Below are positions 1-8,867 of a stretch of DNA of 64,000 nt, piece after piece; position 1 is the stretch's first letter; the number at the start of each line of letters is the position of its first letter. The DNA comes from Fodinicola acaciae (GTDB lineage: Bacteria > Actinomycetota > Actinomycetes > Mycobacteriales > HKI-0501): positions 2,421,235 to 2,485,234 of the forward strand of contig NZ_WOTN01000001.1 of the NCBI RefSeq assembly GCF_010993745.1. Reading direction: 5' to 3'. Position numbers and translations under genes: made by a program. Under the pieces are notes generated by a model. That model saw only the letters and a program-made list of their open reading frames with translations, was not told the origin of the DNA and ran no database searches.

Positions 1-1094
1 GCGCCGAGCGTGACGAGCTGGGTGTAGAGGACCGGCGCGACCGTGTTGGCCACCGCGAAACCGAGCTGGAAGGCCGACAGATACTGCCCGCGCGACCGCA
101 CCGGCGCGGTGGCCGTCGCGATCGCGTTTCCGGTCGATGCCGACAAAAGCTCGGCGGACGTGTAACCGAGGGTGGCGATGATGAGGACCGGCGCCACGAC
201 GACCGCGGGCACATAGAGCGCGCCGGCCGTGCCGAGGCCCCAGAAAGCCCAGAGAAGTCCGCACACCGCCATCACCCTCGTACGACGGAAACCGCGGATG
301 AGACGTACGGCGATCGTCTGACAGGTCGCCAGCAGCACGGTGTTGACGGTGAACACCGCACCGGCGATCCACGCTGGCGCGTGCAAGCTGTCGTTGACAA
401 ACAATGGAATGCCGACCGACAGCAGCGCCACGCAGGTCGCGTAGACGGTCTGGATCGCTGTCAACGCGAGGAAAGGCCGGTCGCGGTACGGCGTACCAGC
501 CTCCTCCTCCGCCGGCTCTGCGGAGCGGCGCGGATTGCGTACGCGCCAGGCAAGCAAAGCGGCCGACAACAGGAACGTGAGGCCGTTGAGGACGACGATG
601 AGCCGCTGAGCGCCGTCAGTGTCCAATGCCAGCAATGCCGCGGCCAGCAGAGCACCGCAGGCCACGCCGATGTTTCTCGTGGCCGCGGCGATGCCAAACC
701 AGCGGTCGCGCTCGTGCGGCTCGGTGAGGTCCGCGACCAAGGTGAACGCCGACGACCAGTAGATCCGCAGGCCTACGGCCACTGTGAGCGCCGCGACGAA
801 CAGGCCGGCGGCGTTGGTCACCATCAGATAGCCGAGAAATCCAAGGCCCTGCAGGACAAGCCCGACCAGCACCGGCTGACGTGAGCCGTATCGGTCGGCG
901 ACCTGCCCGATGACGAACGGAAGTGGCAGCGCGACGAGGCTGGCGGCACCGAGACACCATCCCACCGTCGCCAGGTCGATGCCGCTGACCTTGGTGAAGA
1001 ACAGCAGAGATACCGGCAAAAACGTGCCGGTGCCGACCATGTCGATGGTGATCGTCGCGGAGAGCCAACGCAACTGGCCACGCCGGTCGCTCAT
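1..1094 (-). CDS. MFS transporter, 3' end cut by window edge
   Basis: Major facilitator superfamily membrane protein, probably a drug or metabolite exporter; the substrate is not evident. About 364 residues are visible, starting MSDRRGQLRWLSATITIDMV, with ten or more hydrophobic helices and an MFS A-like loop between helices 2 and 3 (GQVADRYGSRQPVL, about residues 66-79). The C-terminal helices lie beyond position 1. The ATG overlaps the stop of the upstream phosphotransferase (ATGA at 1091-1094), so the two are translationally coupled. An antibiotic-kinase-like protein beside an exporter is a common resistance arrangement, but resistance is inferred here, not shown. Confidence 0.85.
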   Translation of the reverse strand, partial: MSDRRGQLRWLSATITIDMVGTGTFLPVSLLFFTKVSGIDLATVGWCLGAASLVALPLPFVIGQVADRYGSRQPVLVGLVLQGLGFLGYLMVTNAAGLFVAALTVAVGLRIYWSSAFTLVADLTEPHERDRWFGIAAATRNIGVACGALLAAALLALDTDGAQRLIVVLNGLTFLLSAALLAWRVRNPRRSAEPAEEEAGTPYRDRPFLALTAIQTVYATCVALLSVGIPLFVNDSLHAPAWIAGAVFTVNTVLLATCQTIAVRLIRGFRRTRVMAVCGLLWAFWGLGTAGALYVPAVVVAPVLIIATLGYTSAELLSASTGNAIATATAPVRSRGQYLSAFQLGFAVANTVAPVLYTQLVTLG

Positions 1095-2008
1095 CTGTCC
1101 GCCATCCATTCCGCGATCCGCTTCTGGTAGTCGGCGACCAGGTTCGGTTGCCAGCGACGGAAATATCCGCACATCCGGACGTTGTAGAGGCCGACGTGCG
1201 CGTCGATTCGTTGCCACGCCTGGTCATCCAGCGGATGTACGTCCGCGTAAGCGCGCAGGAACGGCTCGCGTGTCTGCGGATGCCAGTCGAACAGCAGGTC
1301 GGTGATCTTGCCGAACTCCTCGTACTGGTCGGAAAACCGCGCGTGCTCGAAGTCGATGATCGCGGCCACCTCCGCGCCGTCCTCGGCGAGCAGGATGTTG
1401 TCGAGGTAGAGATCCAGGTGCACCAGCGTCGGTTCGACGACACCGATCCGCTCGACGGCCGAGCGCACCACGGTCTCCACACTTTTCCAGCCGCCGACCA
1501 CATCCAGCGACACGTCCGTGGTTTCCGCCAGCGCCTGACGCAGAATTTTCTCGGCATAGTCGGCAATGCTCGGATACGGCCGGTCGCCGAGTACGTCGGT
1601 GAGCGCGTCACCTTTCGTCTGGTGCAACCGCGCGACCAGCTCGCCGATCTGCGCGGAGACTCGGTGACGCTCGGCCGGCGTCAGATGCGGCCACGCCTCG
1701 GTCGCCATCCGTCCTGGCACGTACTCCTGCACGAGCACCGGACCACCGACGATCTCGTCGAACGGTACGAACGAGCGAAACCGCGGCACCGGCAGGCCGG
1801 CCTCGACCGCGCGGTTGGCGGCCGCGACGAGATGGCGGAAGTGGCCGGGATCGGTGATCCGCCGCGGCACCTTCAGCAGCAGCCGGCCGTCGTCGGTGTC
1901 GACCAGCCAGTGGTCACCGGAGTGACCGGCGGCCACCGGTCGTACGCACCGCACCTCAATGCCGGGACAGGCCCGCTCGACGGCCTGCCGTGCCAGGCCG
2001 TCCGGCAT
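1091..2008 (-). CDS. Aminoglycoside phosphotransferase (APH)-family kinase
   Basis: Small-molecule kinase of the APH/choline kinase fold, 305 residues. The Brenner motif HLDLYLDN (about residues 196-203) supplies the catalytic Asp and an Mg-binding Asn. IIDFEHA (about 215-221) is the DFG-equivalent Mg site. The N-lobe Lys is probably in LLLKVPRR. The frame is open upstream to 2707 but that stretch lies opposite the divergent regulator, so I start at ATG 2008; GTG 2011 is equally possible. It is coupled to the MFS gene downstream. The phosphate acceptor could be an antibiotic, a sugar or another alcohol; family membership is sure and the substrate is not. Confidence 0.85.
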   Translation of the reverse strand: MPDGLARQAVERACPGIEVRCVRPVAAGHSGDHWLVDTDDGRLLLKVPRRITDPGHFRHLVAAANRAVEAGLPVPRFRSFVPFDEIVGGPVLVQEYVPGRMATEAWPHLTPAERHRVSAQIGELVARLHQTKGDALTDVLGDRPYPSIADYAEKILRQALAETTDVSLDVVGGWKSVETVVRSAVERIGVVEPTLVHLDLYLDNILLAEDGAEVAAIIDFEHARFSDQYEEFGKITDLLFDWHPQTREPFLRAYADVHPLDDQAWQRIDAHVGLYNVRMCGYFRRWQPNLVADYQKRIAEWMADR

Positions 2009-2086
2009 CACTCGATCGTTCACCTCGCCGATCCTGTCGAGCCAGTCCAGCCGGCGCCAAAGATTTCGCTCAGCCAGAATGTTGAG

Positions 2087-3124
2087 GTGATCCGATACGA
2101 GTTCACCGTCGCCGCGCTGGCCGCCACGCGGTTCGGCTGGTCGCCGTTGCTGGAGGTGCGCAACGCTCTGCGTGTGCTGCATCCACTGCGGCGCAGCGAC
2201 CATCCGGTCTATGCCGGCTGGCGGCCGCGTACGCTCGCCGCGCTCGCCGACTCGACGGTCGACCTGGCGTTGCTGCACACCTTCGTCGCGCCGTCCGGCT
2301 ATGTGCCGGGGTTCCTCGCGCCGGCTCCGCCGCCTGGCACGCCGCCGGAGCTGTCCGCCGAGCTCAGCCGGGTCTGCGCGACCGACGCGGCGACCGTCGT
2401 GCGGCATATCCACGAGGCGATCCGCGTGATGCCGCACGGCACCGGCAAACGTCGCGCCGACCGTCTCCGCGGTCTCGCCGAAAATCCCGAAGAGGCTCGC
2501 GACCGCGCGGTGGTGGCACTGGAATCCTTCTGGCAGGTGGCGCTGCAACCGATCTGGCCGGGGATCCAGGCCGTGCTCGACCGGGACATCGCCGTACGGT
2601 CGGCGCAGCTGGCACAGTATGGACCGGCGGCAGCCTTCGACGCACTGCATCCCGGCGTACGGTGGCAGGCCGGCACGCTGATCACCGACCGGCCGGCGTC
2701 GCTGCACGTACGCGTCGACGACCGCGGCATGGTGTTGCTGCCGTCGGTCTTCGCGGCCGACCTGATCGGTGGCGCGGCCGATCCGGAGCTCCAGGCGACG
2801 CTGACCTACCGCGCGCGAGGCACGGCGGAGCTGTGGTCACTGGCGGCCAGCGCAGGCCCGCGGCACGACACCGAGCCGCCGGCGGGTCTGGTACGCACGC
2901 TCGGCCTGTCGCGTACGCGCATCCTGGTGCAACTCGACAGTCCGCTCACGACGACGCAGCTGGCGGAGTTTCTGCGACTGGCCGCCGGCAATGTCTCCAC
3001 ACATCTGACCGCGCTGCGCGGCGCCGGCCTGGTCGCCAGCCACCGGCGCGGCCATCGCGTGCTCTACGCGCGGACCGTGCTGGCCGACCAGCTGCTCACT
3101 GCGGCGCGTCCCGGATCACCGTGA
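2087..3124 (+). CDS. DUF5937-type ArsR-like winged-helix regulator
   Basis: Predicted DNA-binding regulator, 345 residues. The N-terminal two thirds (from VIRYEFTVAALAATRFGW) match the DUF5937-type domain found before ArsR-like helix-turn-helix domains in actinobacteria. The C-terminal part (about 275-335, TTTQLAEFLRLAAGNVSTHL then LRGAGLVASHRRGHRVLY) is the winged helix. I use GTG 2087 because upstream codons overlap the divergent kinase. A paralogue lies at 45941-46921. Its end overlaps the HxlR gene on the other strand by 29 bp. The ligand is unknown. Confidence 0.8.
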   Translation: MIRYEFTVAALAATRFGWSPLLEVRNALRVLHPLRRSDHPVYAGWRPRTLAALADSTVDLALLHTFVAPSGYVPGFLAPAPPPGTPPELSAELSRVCATDAATVVRHIHEAIRVMPHGTGKRRADRLRGLAENPEEARDRAVVALESFWQVALQPIWPGIQAVLDRDIAVRSAQLAQYGPAAAFDALHPGVRWQAGTLITDRPASLHVRVDDRGMVLLPSVFAADLIGGAADPELQATLTYRARGTAELWSLAASAGPRHDTEPPAGLVRTLGLSRTRILVQLDSPLTTTQLAEFLRLAAGNVSTHLTALRGAGLVASHRRGHRVLYARTVLADQLLTAARPGSP

Positions 3125-3605
3125 AGAGCCGGGCGAACATGTACGTGCCGGGTCCGACGCGGCCGCCGGGGCCCGGCGAGGGGAAGGTGTTGTCGACCGT
3201 GAGCCGCTCCCCACAATGCGCGCAGCATGTCACCGGCGTTGTGTCGTGGTCGCAGTCGATGTGGTGGAGGATCGCCGGCGGACCATCCTTGCCGTACCAG
3301 CGGTCGCCCCAGTCCATCAGCGCGAGCAGCACCGGATAGAGCTCCTTGCCCTTCTGGGTCGGCACATAGTGCTCGCGCGGCGGATGCTCCTGGTAGCGCT
3401 CGCGGACCAGCACCTGCTCCTCGACCAGCCGGGACAGCCGCGCCGCCAGCACCTTGCGAGAGATCGCCAGGTCGTAGGCGATGTCGTCGAAGCGCGTCAG
3501 GCCGGCCAGCACGTCACGCATGATCAACGCTGTCCAGGCGTCGCCGAACAGGTCGGTCGCGCGCGCGATCGAACAGGCCACGCCGGCCAGCGGGATCCTC
3601 GTCAC
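3096..3605 (-). CDS. HxlR-family transcriptional regulator
   Basis: A 169-residue winged-helix regulator of the HxlR type (MarR-like fold). The N-terminal CSIARATDLFGDAWTALIMR and the later EHYVPTQKGKELYPVLLALM are hallmark HxlR segments; this one has an added C-terminal stretch with a CCAHCG pair. It starts at GTG 3605 and faces the methyltransferase gene across 79 bp that hold two near-identical palindromes. It probably represses both itself and the methyltransferase. HxlR proteins often sense reactive electrophiles or redox state through cysteines; the CCAHC cluster fits that but proves nothing. Confidence 0.9.
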   Translation of the reverse strand: MTRIPLAGVACSIARATDLFGDAWTALIMRDVLAGLTRFDDIAYDLAISRKVLAARLSRLVEEQVLVRERYQEHPPREHYVPTQKGKELYPVLLALMDWGDRWYGKDGPPAILHHIDCDHDTTPVTCCAHCGERLTVDNTFPSPGPGGRVGPGTYMFARLFTVIRDAPQ

Positions 3606-3620
3606 ACCACCACACTAGTC

Positions 3621-3639
3621 GAGTTCCCTCAGGGAACTC
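3621..3639. promoter_or_regulatory. Palindromic operator O1 for the HxlR regulator
   Basis: GAGTTCCCTCAGGGAACTC is a perfect 9-1-9 inverted repeat centred at 3630, 15 bp from the HxlR start codon. A second copy is centred 27 bp away. It sits between divergent genes, as expected for an autoregulating HxlR dimer site. Confidence 0.75.
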
Positions 3640-3648
3640 GGCTTGATA

Positions 3649-3665
3649 AGTTCCCTCAGGGAACT
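3649..3665. promoter_or_regulatory. Palindromic operator O2 for the HxlR regulator
   Basis: AGTTCCCTCAGGGAACT, an 8-1-8 perfect inverted repeat centred at 3657, identical to the core of O1. It ends five bases before the AGGAGG ribosome site (3671-3676) of the methyltransferase, so occupancy would block that gene's promoter or leader. Confidence 0.75.
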
Positions 3666-3684
3666 CATCGAGGAGGCGCGCGCG

Positions 3685-4443
3685 ATGGCACCACTGATCC
3701 AGCTGGACTCGGCGGCCGCGGAAGCGATCGACGGACGGCACGTCCGCGCGGTCACCTTCCAGGCCGTCCGGATGGCGTACGTGTCCGACACGCTCACGGC
3801 GACCGGGTTGCCGGCGGCCGGCAGCCGCGCGCTGGTCGTCGGCAGCGGCCGCGGCCTGGTCGCCGCCGGCCTACGTGAGCTTGGCTTCGACGTCGTGGCG
3901 ATCGATCCGTCGGAAGCGGCGACCGCGCTGGCGCGGCAGGCGTACGGACGCACCGGCATCGACTTCCGGACGGCTCCGGCGGAAGATCTCGGCCTCGCGG
4001 ACGCGCGCTTCGACCTCGCCTACTACGAGGACACCTTCGAGGTCACCTCGCAACTGGACCGCGTGCTCGCGGAGGCGGCGCGCGCGATCCGGCCTGGCGG
4101 TGTGCTCGTCTACGACACGGTCACGCGGAGTCTCCTGTCGAGACTGGTCTATCTCGGCGCCTTCCAGGCCATCCCGATGACCCGGATCGTGCCACCTGGC
4201 CGCTACGCCGCGGCGCGGCTGCGTACGCCGGCGGAGATGACCGCGGCACTCGCTCGCCACGGACTACGCAACGCCGGCATCCGGGAGTTTCGGCCGAAGG
4301 ATCCGCGGCGGCTGCTGACCGCCGTGCTGGCGCGTCGGCGCGGCGAGGTCGGCGACGCGGAGATCCCGTCGATCGTCAACCTCGAGCTCGCGTCAGGCGA
4401 TCGCGTACACGTCACGTATCTCGGCCACGCGATCGCGGAGTGA
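3685..4443 (+). CDS. Class I SAM-dependent methyltransferase (UbiG-like)
   Basis: A 252-residue methyltransferase. Motif I is ALVVGSGRGLVAAGL (about 50-64), followed by VVAIDPSE (motif II acid) and RPGGVLVYDTV (post-motif III), the arrangement of UbiG/Coq3-like O-methyltransferases. I choose ATG 3685 because AGGAGG lies at 3671-3676; a TTG at 3643 would place the operator inside the gene. It is divergent from HxlR and carries both operators in its promoter, so it is very likely HxlR-controlled. The small-molecule acceptor is unknown. Confidence 0.85.
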   Translation: MAPLIQLDSAAAEAIDGRHVRAVTFQAVRMAYVSDTLTATGLPAAGSRALVVGSGRGLVAAGLRELGFDVVAIDPSEAATALARQAYGRTGIDFRTAPAEDLGLADARFDLAYYEDTFEVTSQLDRVLAEAARAIRPGGVLVYDTVTRSLLSRLVYLGAFQAIPMTRIVPPGRYAAARLRTPAEMTAALARHGLRNAGIREFRPKDPRRLLTAVLARRRGEVGDAEIPSIVNLELASGDRVHVTYLGHAIAE

Positions 4444-4488
4444 CCTAGCTCATACAGTGCCGCCGGTGGTCGGTCGTGTCCATGGGGC

Positions 4489-5292
4489 ATGAGAGCGACC
4501 AGTGCGCGACCGGCGCTGCTGTCCCCCGTCGAGCCGCGGGTCTGGCCCGGCCGCCGCGCGCGCGAACCACGGGTCGTCGACCTGACCGTGGTCATCCCGG
4601 TCTACAACGAGCACGAGCGGCTCGGCGCGACGCTGGCCGCCGTACGACAGCATCTCGACGCGTCCGGCGAGAGCTGGGAGCTGCTGGTCTGCGACGACGG
4701 ATCGACCGACGAGACGGCCGCTTTGGTGCGTCCGGTGGCCGCGGCCGATCCGCGCGTACGGCTGCTGCGGAGCATCGTCAACCGCGGCAAAGGCCACGCC
4801 GTGAGACGTGGCGTCGCGGCCTCGCACGGCCGGCGGGTCGCGTACTGCGACGCCGACCTGGCCACGCCGATCGGCGAGCTGGCGCGGCTGCGTGACCGGC
4901 TCGACCGCGGGTTCGCGGCGGCGATCGGCTCGCGCTCCGGTCGCGACAACCGCGTCGAAGTGAGCCAGCATCCGGTGCGGGTCGCGCTCGGCCGGGCGGG
5001 CAACCGGCTGATCCGCCTGCTCGCCGTGCCGGAGATAGCCGACACGCAGTGCGGCTTCAAGATGTTCGACGGCGACAAGGCGCGACGCGCGTTCGCACTC
5101 GCGCGGATCGACGGCTGGGGTTTCGACGTCGAGATCCTGCACCTGTTCCGGCGGTCCGGCTGGCCGGTCGCCGAGGTGCCGGTGCGCTGGTCTCACCAAC
5201 CGGGGTCCAAGGTGCGGCCGCTGGACTATCCGCGAGTGCTCGCGGACGTCGTACGCGTGCGGCTGATCCACGGCACGAGGAGGCTGCCGTGA
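4489..5292 (+). CDS. Family 2 glycosyltransferase (dolichyl/polyprenyl-phosphate hexose synthase-like)
   Basis: A 267-residue GT-A enzyme. VVIPVYNEHERL (about 33-44), the nucleotide-sugar site CDDGSTDET (about 66-74), the metal-binding YCDADLATP (about 118-126) and TQCGFKMF match dolichyl-phosphate beta-glucosyltransferase-like GT2 enzymes, which make polyprenyl-phosphate sugars. It has no C-terminal membrane helices. The stop overlaps the GTG of the next gene (GTGA, 5289-5292). The partner is a GT-C-like membrane protein, consistent with a donor-making enzyme feeding an extracytoplasmic transferase. Confidence 0.85.
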   Translation: MRATSARPALLSPVEPRVWPGRRAREPRVVDLTVVIPVYNEHERLGATLAAVRQHLDASGESWELLVCDDGSTDETAALVRPVAAADPRVRLLRSIVNRGKGHAVRRGVAASHGRRVAYCDADLATPIGELARLRDRLDRGFAAAIGSRSGRDNRVEVSQHPVRVALGRAGNRLIRLLAVPEIADTQCGFKMFDGDKARRAFALARIDGWGFDVEILHLFRRSGWPVAEVPVRWSHQPGSKVRPLDYPRVLADVVRVRLIHGTRRLP

Positions 5293-7049
5293 CGATCGCC
5301 GCGGACCGCGTGACCGAGCCGCCGCAGCCGACGGCGATCCCGCGCACTCCCAGATGGCCGGTCGACGTGGCGGTGGTGGGCGCGTATGTGCTGCTGTCCT
5401 GCTATCTCTACGCCGGGCTACTCGCCGGTGTCGGTCCGCGCTATCTGGTCGACAGCAACCAGGACCAGACCCAGTGGGAATGGTTCTTCTCGGCGACCGC
5501 GTACGCGCTCGCACATGGCGAGAACCCGCTGATCAGCGCGCTGCAGAACCATCCACTCGGCGTGAACATGATGGCCAACACGGCCATGTTGGGCCTGTCG
5601 GTGCCGCTCACGCCGGTCACGCTCGCGTTCGGGCCCGCCGTCACCTGGACCGTGGTGTTGGTCGGCGGCGTCGCCGCGACGGCCGCCTGCTGGTACGCGC
5701 TGATGGCGGGCCAGCTGCGCATCCCGCGCGGGGCCGCCGCGATCGGAGCGGCGTTCGCCGGCTTCGCGCCGCCGATCGTGTCGCACGCGAACGCTCATCC
5801 CAACCTCGCGGTGCTGTTCGTCCTGCCGCTGATCGTCGGTCGTTTCCTCCGGCTCCGCGAGCGACCGGTCGTACGGACCGGCGTCACGCTCGGCCTGCTG
5901 GCCGCATACCAGGTCTTCCTCGGTGAGGAGGCACTGCTGCTGTGCGCCACCGGCCTGGGCCTGTTCACCGTGGCGTACGCCGTGATGCGGCCACGCGAGG
6001 CGCTGGCGGCCGCTCGGCCGGTGCTCTCCGGGATCGGCGTCGCCGTCGCGGTCTTCGTACCGCTGGTGGCGCTGCCGCTCGGCTGGCAGTTCTTCGGGCC
6101 GCAGAGCTATCGCTCGCTGCTGCACGGAAACGCCGGCAACGACCTGGCCGCGCTGCTCGCGTTTCCGGCGCGGTCGCTGGCCGGCGACCCGACGGCATTG
6201 CAACTGTCCTTCGGCCCCACCGAACAGAACTCGTTCTTCGGCTGGCCGCTGGCGATCCTGCTGGTGGTGGCCGCGGTCGCCACCTGGCGGATGGTGGCGG
6301 CGCGAGCGCTGGCGATCACGATCCTCGCGGCGACCGTGCTGTCGCTCGGGTCGTGGCTGGTGGCCGCCGGCCACACGACGCGGATACCCGGGCCGTGGCT
6401 GCTGTTCTCGCATCTGCCGCTCTACGAGTCGGTGCTGGAGTCACGGCTCACGATGATCTGCGTACCAGCGATCGGCATCCTGCTCGCGCTGGCGATCAGC
6501 CGGCTGCGCACCGAGCGGCGGCGGCACATACGGCTCGCGTGGAGCGCCGGACTCGCGGCGGCCCTGCTGCCGATCTTCCCGACGCCGCTCGCCGCCGCCG
6601 ACCGGCCACCGACGCCCGCGTTCTTCAGCCAGGGGATCTGGCGCGACTACGTGCCGGCGCGGAGTCGGCTGCCGGTCATCGTGCCGGTCCCGGTGCCCGA
6701 GCCGGCCGACGCGACCGCCCTGCACTGGCAGGTCGAGGCCGGCATGGGGTTCGCGCTGCCGGACGGCTATTTCGTCGGACCGTGGGGACCGCGGCGGCAA
6801 GGTGCGTACGGCGCGGAGCCGCGCGCCACCGCCGACCTGCTGCGCAGGGTCAGGGACACCGGTCAGCCGCAGGCGATCGGTGCCGACGAGCGGGACGCGG
6901 CGCGTACGGACTTCGCGTACTGGCAGGCCGACATCGTGGTGCTGCCGCCTGGACCGCGGGAGGAGCCGCTGCGCCGGACGCTGGACGACCTGCTCGGTCC
7001 CGGGCGCCAGGCCGGTGGCGTCCGGGTCTGGCCGGCGCGGGTCCGATGA
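5289..7049 (+). CDS. Polytopic GT-C-like membrane protein
   Basis: A 586-residue protein with a short cytosolic N-terminus, about ten membrane helices from residue 22 on, and a soluble C-terminal region (about 440-586). The first loop (VDSNQDQTQWEWFFSATAYA) carries the Asp/Glu-rich pattern of GT-C glycosyltransferases and related YfhO-like proteins. GTG 5289 is preceded by AGGAGG at 5278-5283 and overlaps the GT2 stop. A clear paralogue, with the same loops (NHPLGVNMMANTAMLGLSVP here, NVPDGVNLMANTSVLGVSVP there), is encoded at 28772-30577. Probable role: moving a sugar from a polyprenyl carrier outside the membrane. This is inferred from fold and neighbour. Confidence 0.75.
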   Translation: MTIAADRVTEPPQPTAIPRTPRWPVDVAVVGAYVLLSCYLYAGLLAGVGPRYLVDSNQDQTQWEWFFSATAYALAHGENPLISALQNHPLGVNMMANTAMLGLSVPLTPVTLAFGPAVTWTVVLVGGVAATAACWYALMAGQLRIPRGAAAIGAAFAGFAPPIVSHANAHPNLAVLFVLPLIVGRFLRLRERPVVRTGVTLGLLAAYQVFLGEEALLLCATGLGLFTVAYAVMRPREALAAARPVLSGIGVAVAVFVPLVALPLGWQFFGPQSYRSLLHGNAGNDLAALLAFPARSLAGDPTALQLSFGPTEQNSFFGWPLAILLVVAAVATWRMVAARALAITILAATVLSLGSWLVAAGHTTRIPGPWLLFSHLPLYESVLESRLTMICVPAIGILLALAISRLRTERRRHIRLAWSAGLAAALLPIFPTPLAAADRPPTPAFFSQGIWRDYVPARSRLPVIVPVPVPEPADATALHWQVEAGMGFALPDGYFVGPWGPRRQGAYGAEPRATADLLRRVRDTGQPQAIGADERDAARTDFAYWQADIVVLPPGPREEPLRRTLDDLLGPGRQAGGVRVWPARVR

Positions 7050-7150
7050 CCAGCGCGGACGGCGTGTTCTCTGGTCCGGTGTTCGCGGGGATATCGGCGG
7101 AGCCGGCCGATCGGCGAGGATGGGACCGGCCGGCGAGCGGAAGGAGCGGG

Positions 7151-7669
7151 GTGCGAGCCGACGACGAGCAGGCCTACGTCGACTACGTGACCTCCGCTTT
7201 GCCTGCGCTGCGCCGGCTCGCGCTGCTGCTCTGCCGCGATCCGCACCGCGCCGAAGACGTCGTACAGACCGCGATCACGCGGCTCTATGTGCACTGGCAT
7301 CGGGCGAAGGCGGCCGGCAACCTCGACGGCTATGCGCGTACGACGTTGGTGCGGTCCTTCCTGAACGAGCAGCGGATGACCTGGGCCCGCGTGCGGCTGG
7401 TCGGCGCGCCGGTCGAGACCCCCAACCTGCCGGCCGCGCAGCCGCCGGACGTGGAAACCCGTACGGTCGTACACACCGCACTGTCGCGGGTCGCGCCGAA
7501 GCAGCGAGCGGTGCTGGTGCTGCGGTTCCTGTACGACCTGCCGGTCGCCGAGGTGGCCAGGGTCCTCGGCTGTTCGGAGGGCAACGTGACCAGCCAGACC
7601 GCGCAGGGCCTCAAGCGGCTGCGCAAGCTGCTCGGCGACACCGCGGTCTCCGCGCTCGGAGGGAGGTAG
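7151..7669 (+). CDS. SigE-family (SigE70) RNA polymerase sigma factor
   Basis: A 172-residue two-domain sigma factor of the actinobacterial SigE-like ECF group. Region 2 contains LPALRRLALLLCRDPHRAED then VVQTAITRLYVHW; region 4 contains RFLYDLPVAEVARVLGCSEG then NVTSQTAQGLKRL. GTG 7151 has GGAAGGAG just upstream (7139-7146) and gives the family's usual length; the frame also opens at ATG 7046, overlapping the previous stop. Only two bases separate it from the membrane-anchored gene that follows, which may modulate it. Confidence 0.88.
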   Translation: MRADDEQAYVDYVTSALPALRRLALLLCRDPHRAEDVVQTAITRLYVHWHRAKAAGNLDGYARTTLVRSFLNEQRMTWARVRLVGAPVETPNLPAAQPPDVETRTVVHTALSRVAPKQRAVLVLRFLYDLPVAEVARVLGCSEGNVTSQTAQGLKRLRKLLGDTAVSALGGR

Positions 7670-7671
7670 CC

Positions 7672-8742
7672 ATGCCGGAGCTGGGACACGACGAGGTCGA
7701 CGGAAAGCGGCTGCTCGCCTCGCTGCGCGGCGTGGAGCCCGACGATCACACCTCGGTGGACGTGTCGCGCGCCGTACGCTCCGGCCGCCGGCAGGTGCGG
7801 ATGCGCCACTCGGTGCTGCCGGCCGCCGGCGGACTCGCCGTCATCCTGCTGGTGGCGACGCTCGCGCTCGTCGTCCAGCAGACCCGCGGCGCGCAGCAAC
7901 CGGTCGCAGGCCGTGGCGCGTTTCCGGTCGCCGAGCAGGCCTTCCGGATCGGCTCGGCCGGCGGTCTCACGCCGCTGACATACCAGACGGGCCGCTTCCG
8001 GCAGCGCGTCGAATTGGGGCCGGCGGACGGCAGCGGCCTCAGCGGGATCACCGCCGCGGTCACGATGTATGCGCGCGGCGCGGTCGCCTCCCCCACCGGC
8101 AGCCCCACCGACCCGGTCGACGGCCGGCCGGCGTACTGGATCACCGCGGACGGCGCCAACCCGGTCGAGCTGGCCTGGCAGTACGCGCCGGACGCCTGGG
8201 GCTTCGTGACGGTGACCGGCCGCGGCGCGAGCCGCGACCGCGCGTACAAGGTGGCGCTGAGCGTCACCACCGGCGCCCACGACCCGGTGACGGCGCCGGT
8301 CGTCGTACCACCGAGCACCATCGGCGATGGCTATCGGATCGTCGGCTATCGCAGCACGATCGGTCCGAAGGTGCGGCCACACCGCTATGTCGAGGTGCTC
8401 TACGGCATCGACGATGAGGGCGGTTGGATCGCGGCCGGGTTGACCAGTCCGGGGCAACGCGGCGCAGGCAGCTCGACGGTCGGCGGCCGACCGGCCGTCG
8501 AGACGGCCACGTCGGTCACGTTCACCGATGGCAGCGGCATCTTCGCCGAGGCGAGCGACCCGGCGTACCTGTCGTCGTACGGCGGTCTGCCGGCACTCCG
8601 TCGCGTCGCCGCCGCGGCCACCACCGCCCCCGGGTTTCGTTGGCCGGAGGTGCCATCGCCATCGCCGACCGACAGCCACCCCGCCGGGCAGGCACCGACC
8701 GCCGGCTCCACCGAGCCGACGCCGACCCCGACCCCGAGCTAG
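7672..8742 (+). CDS. Membrane-anchored extracytoplasmic protein next to SigE-type sigma
   Basis: A 356-residue protein of unknown family. Residues 1-44 are cytosolic and basic (RSGRRQVRMRH), residues about 45-66 are one membrane helix (VLPAAGGLAVILLVATLALV), the rest is extracytoplasmic, and the tail is Pro/Ser/Thr-rich (from about 325). Genes in this position after SigE-type sigmas often encode anti-sigma or sensor partners; the short N-terminal cytosolic segment could do that, but I see no zinc-finger anti-sigma motif. It follows a GGGAGG site directly. Confidence 0.6.
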   Translation: MPELGHDEVDGKRLLASLRGVEPDDHTSVDVSRAVRSGRRQVRMRHSVLPAAGGLAVILLVATLALVVQQTRGAQQPVAGRGAFPVAEQAFRIGSAGGLTPLTYQTGRFRQRVELGPADGSGLSGITAAVTMYARGAVASPTGSPTDPVDGRPAYWITADGANPVELAWQYAPDAWGFVTVTGRGASRDRAYKVALSVTTGAHDPVTAPVVVPPSTIGDGYRIVGYRSTIGPKVRPHRYVEVLYGIDDEGGWIAAGLTSPGQRGAGSSTVGGRPAVETATSVTFTDGSGIFAEASDPAYLSSYGGLPALRRVAAAATTAPGFRWPEVPSPSPTDSHPAGQAPTAGSTEPTPTPTPS

Positions 8743-8825
8743 CCGCCCGGCCGGCCGGCGACCCGACCAACCCGCCGACCTAGCCGACCGGCCAGAAACT
8801 GTCGGCCCGCGCTGGCAGGCTGATA

Positions 8826-8867
8826 TTCGGGGGGCCGAAAATCGGCCGGAAAATGGTCCCCCCCGAA
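8826..8867. terminator. Stem-loop between convergent genes
   Basis: TTCGGGGGG (8826-8834) pairs with CCCCCCGAA (8859-8867); the loop contains a further CGAAAATCGGCCGGAAAA palindrome-like core. It lies in the 201-bp gap between the gene ending at 8742 (+) and the one ending at 8944 (-), so it probably ends transcription from both sides. No U-tract is present. Confidence 0.55.

Noticed and set aside
1091-1094. Calling the APH-like kinase an aminoglycoside resistance gene
   Set aside because: The fold includes homoserine, choline and sugar kinases; nothing in the sequence defines the substrate.
1148-2086. Upstream in-frame extension of the DUF5937-type regulator
   Set aside because: Lies opposite the APH kinase whose motifs are intact; the extension is shadow coding.
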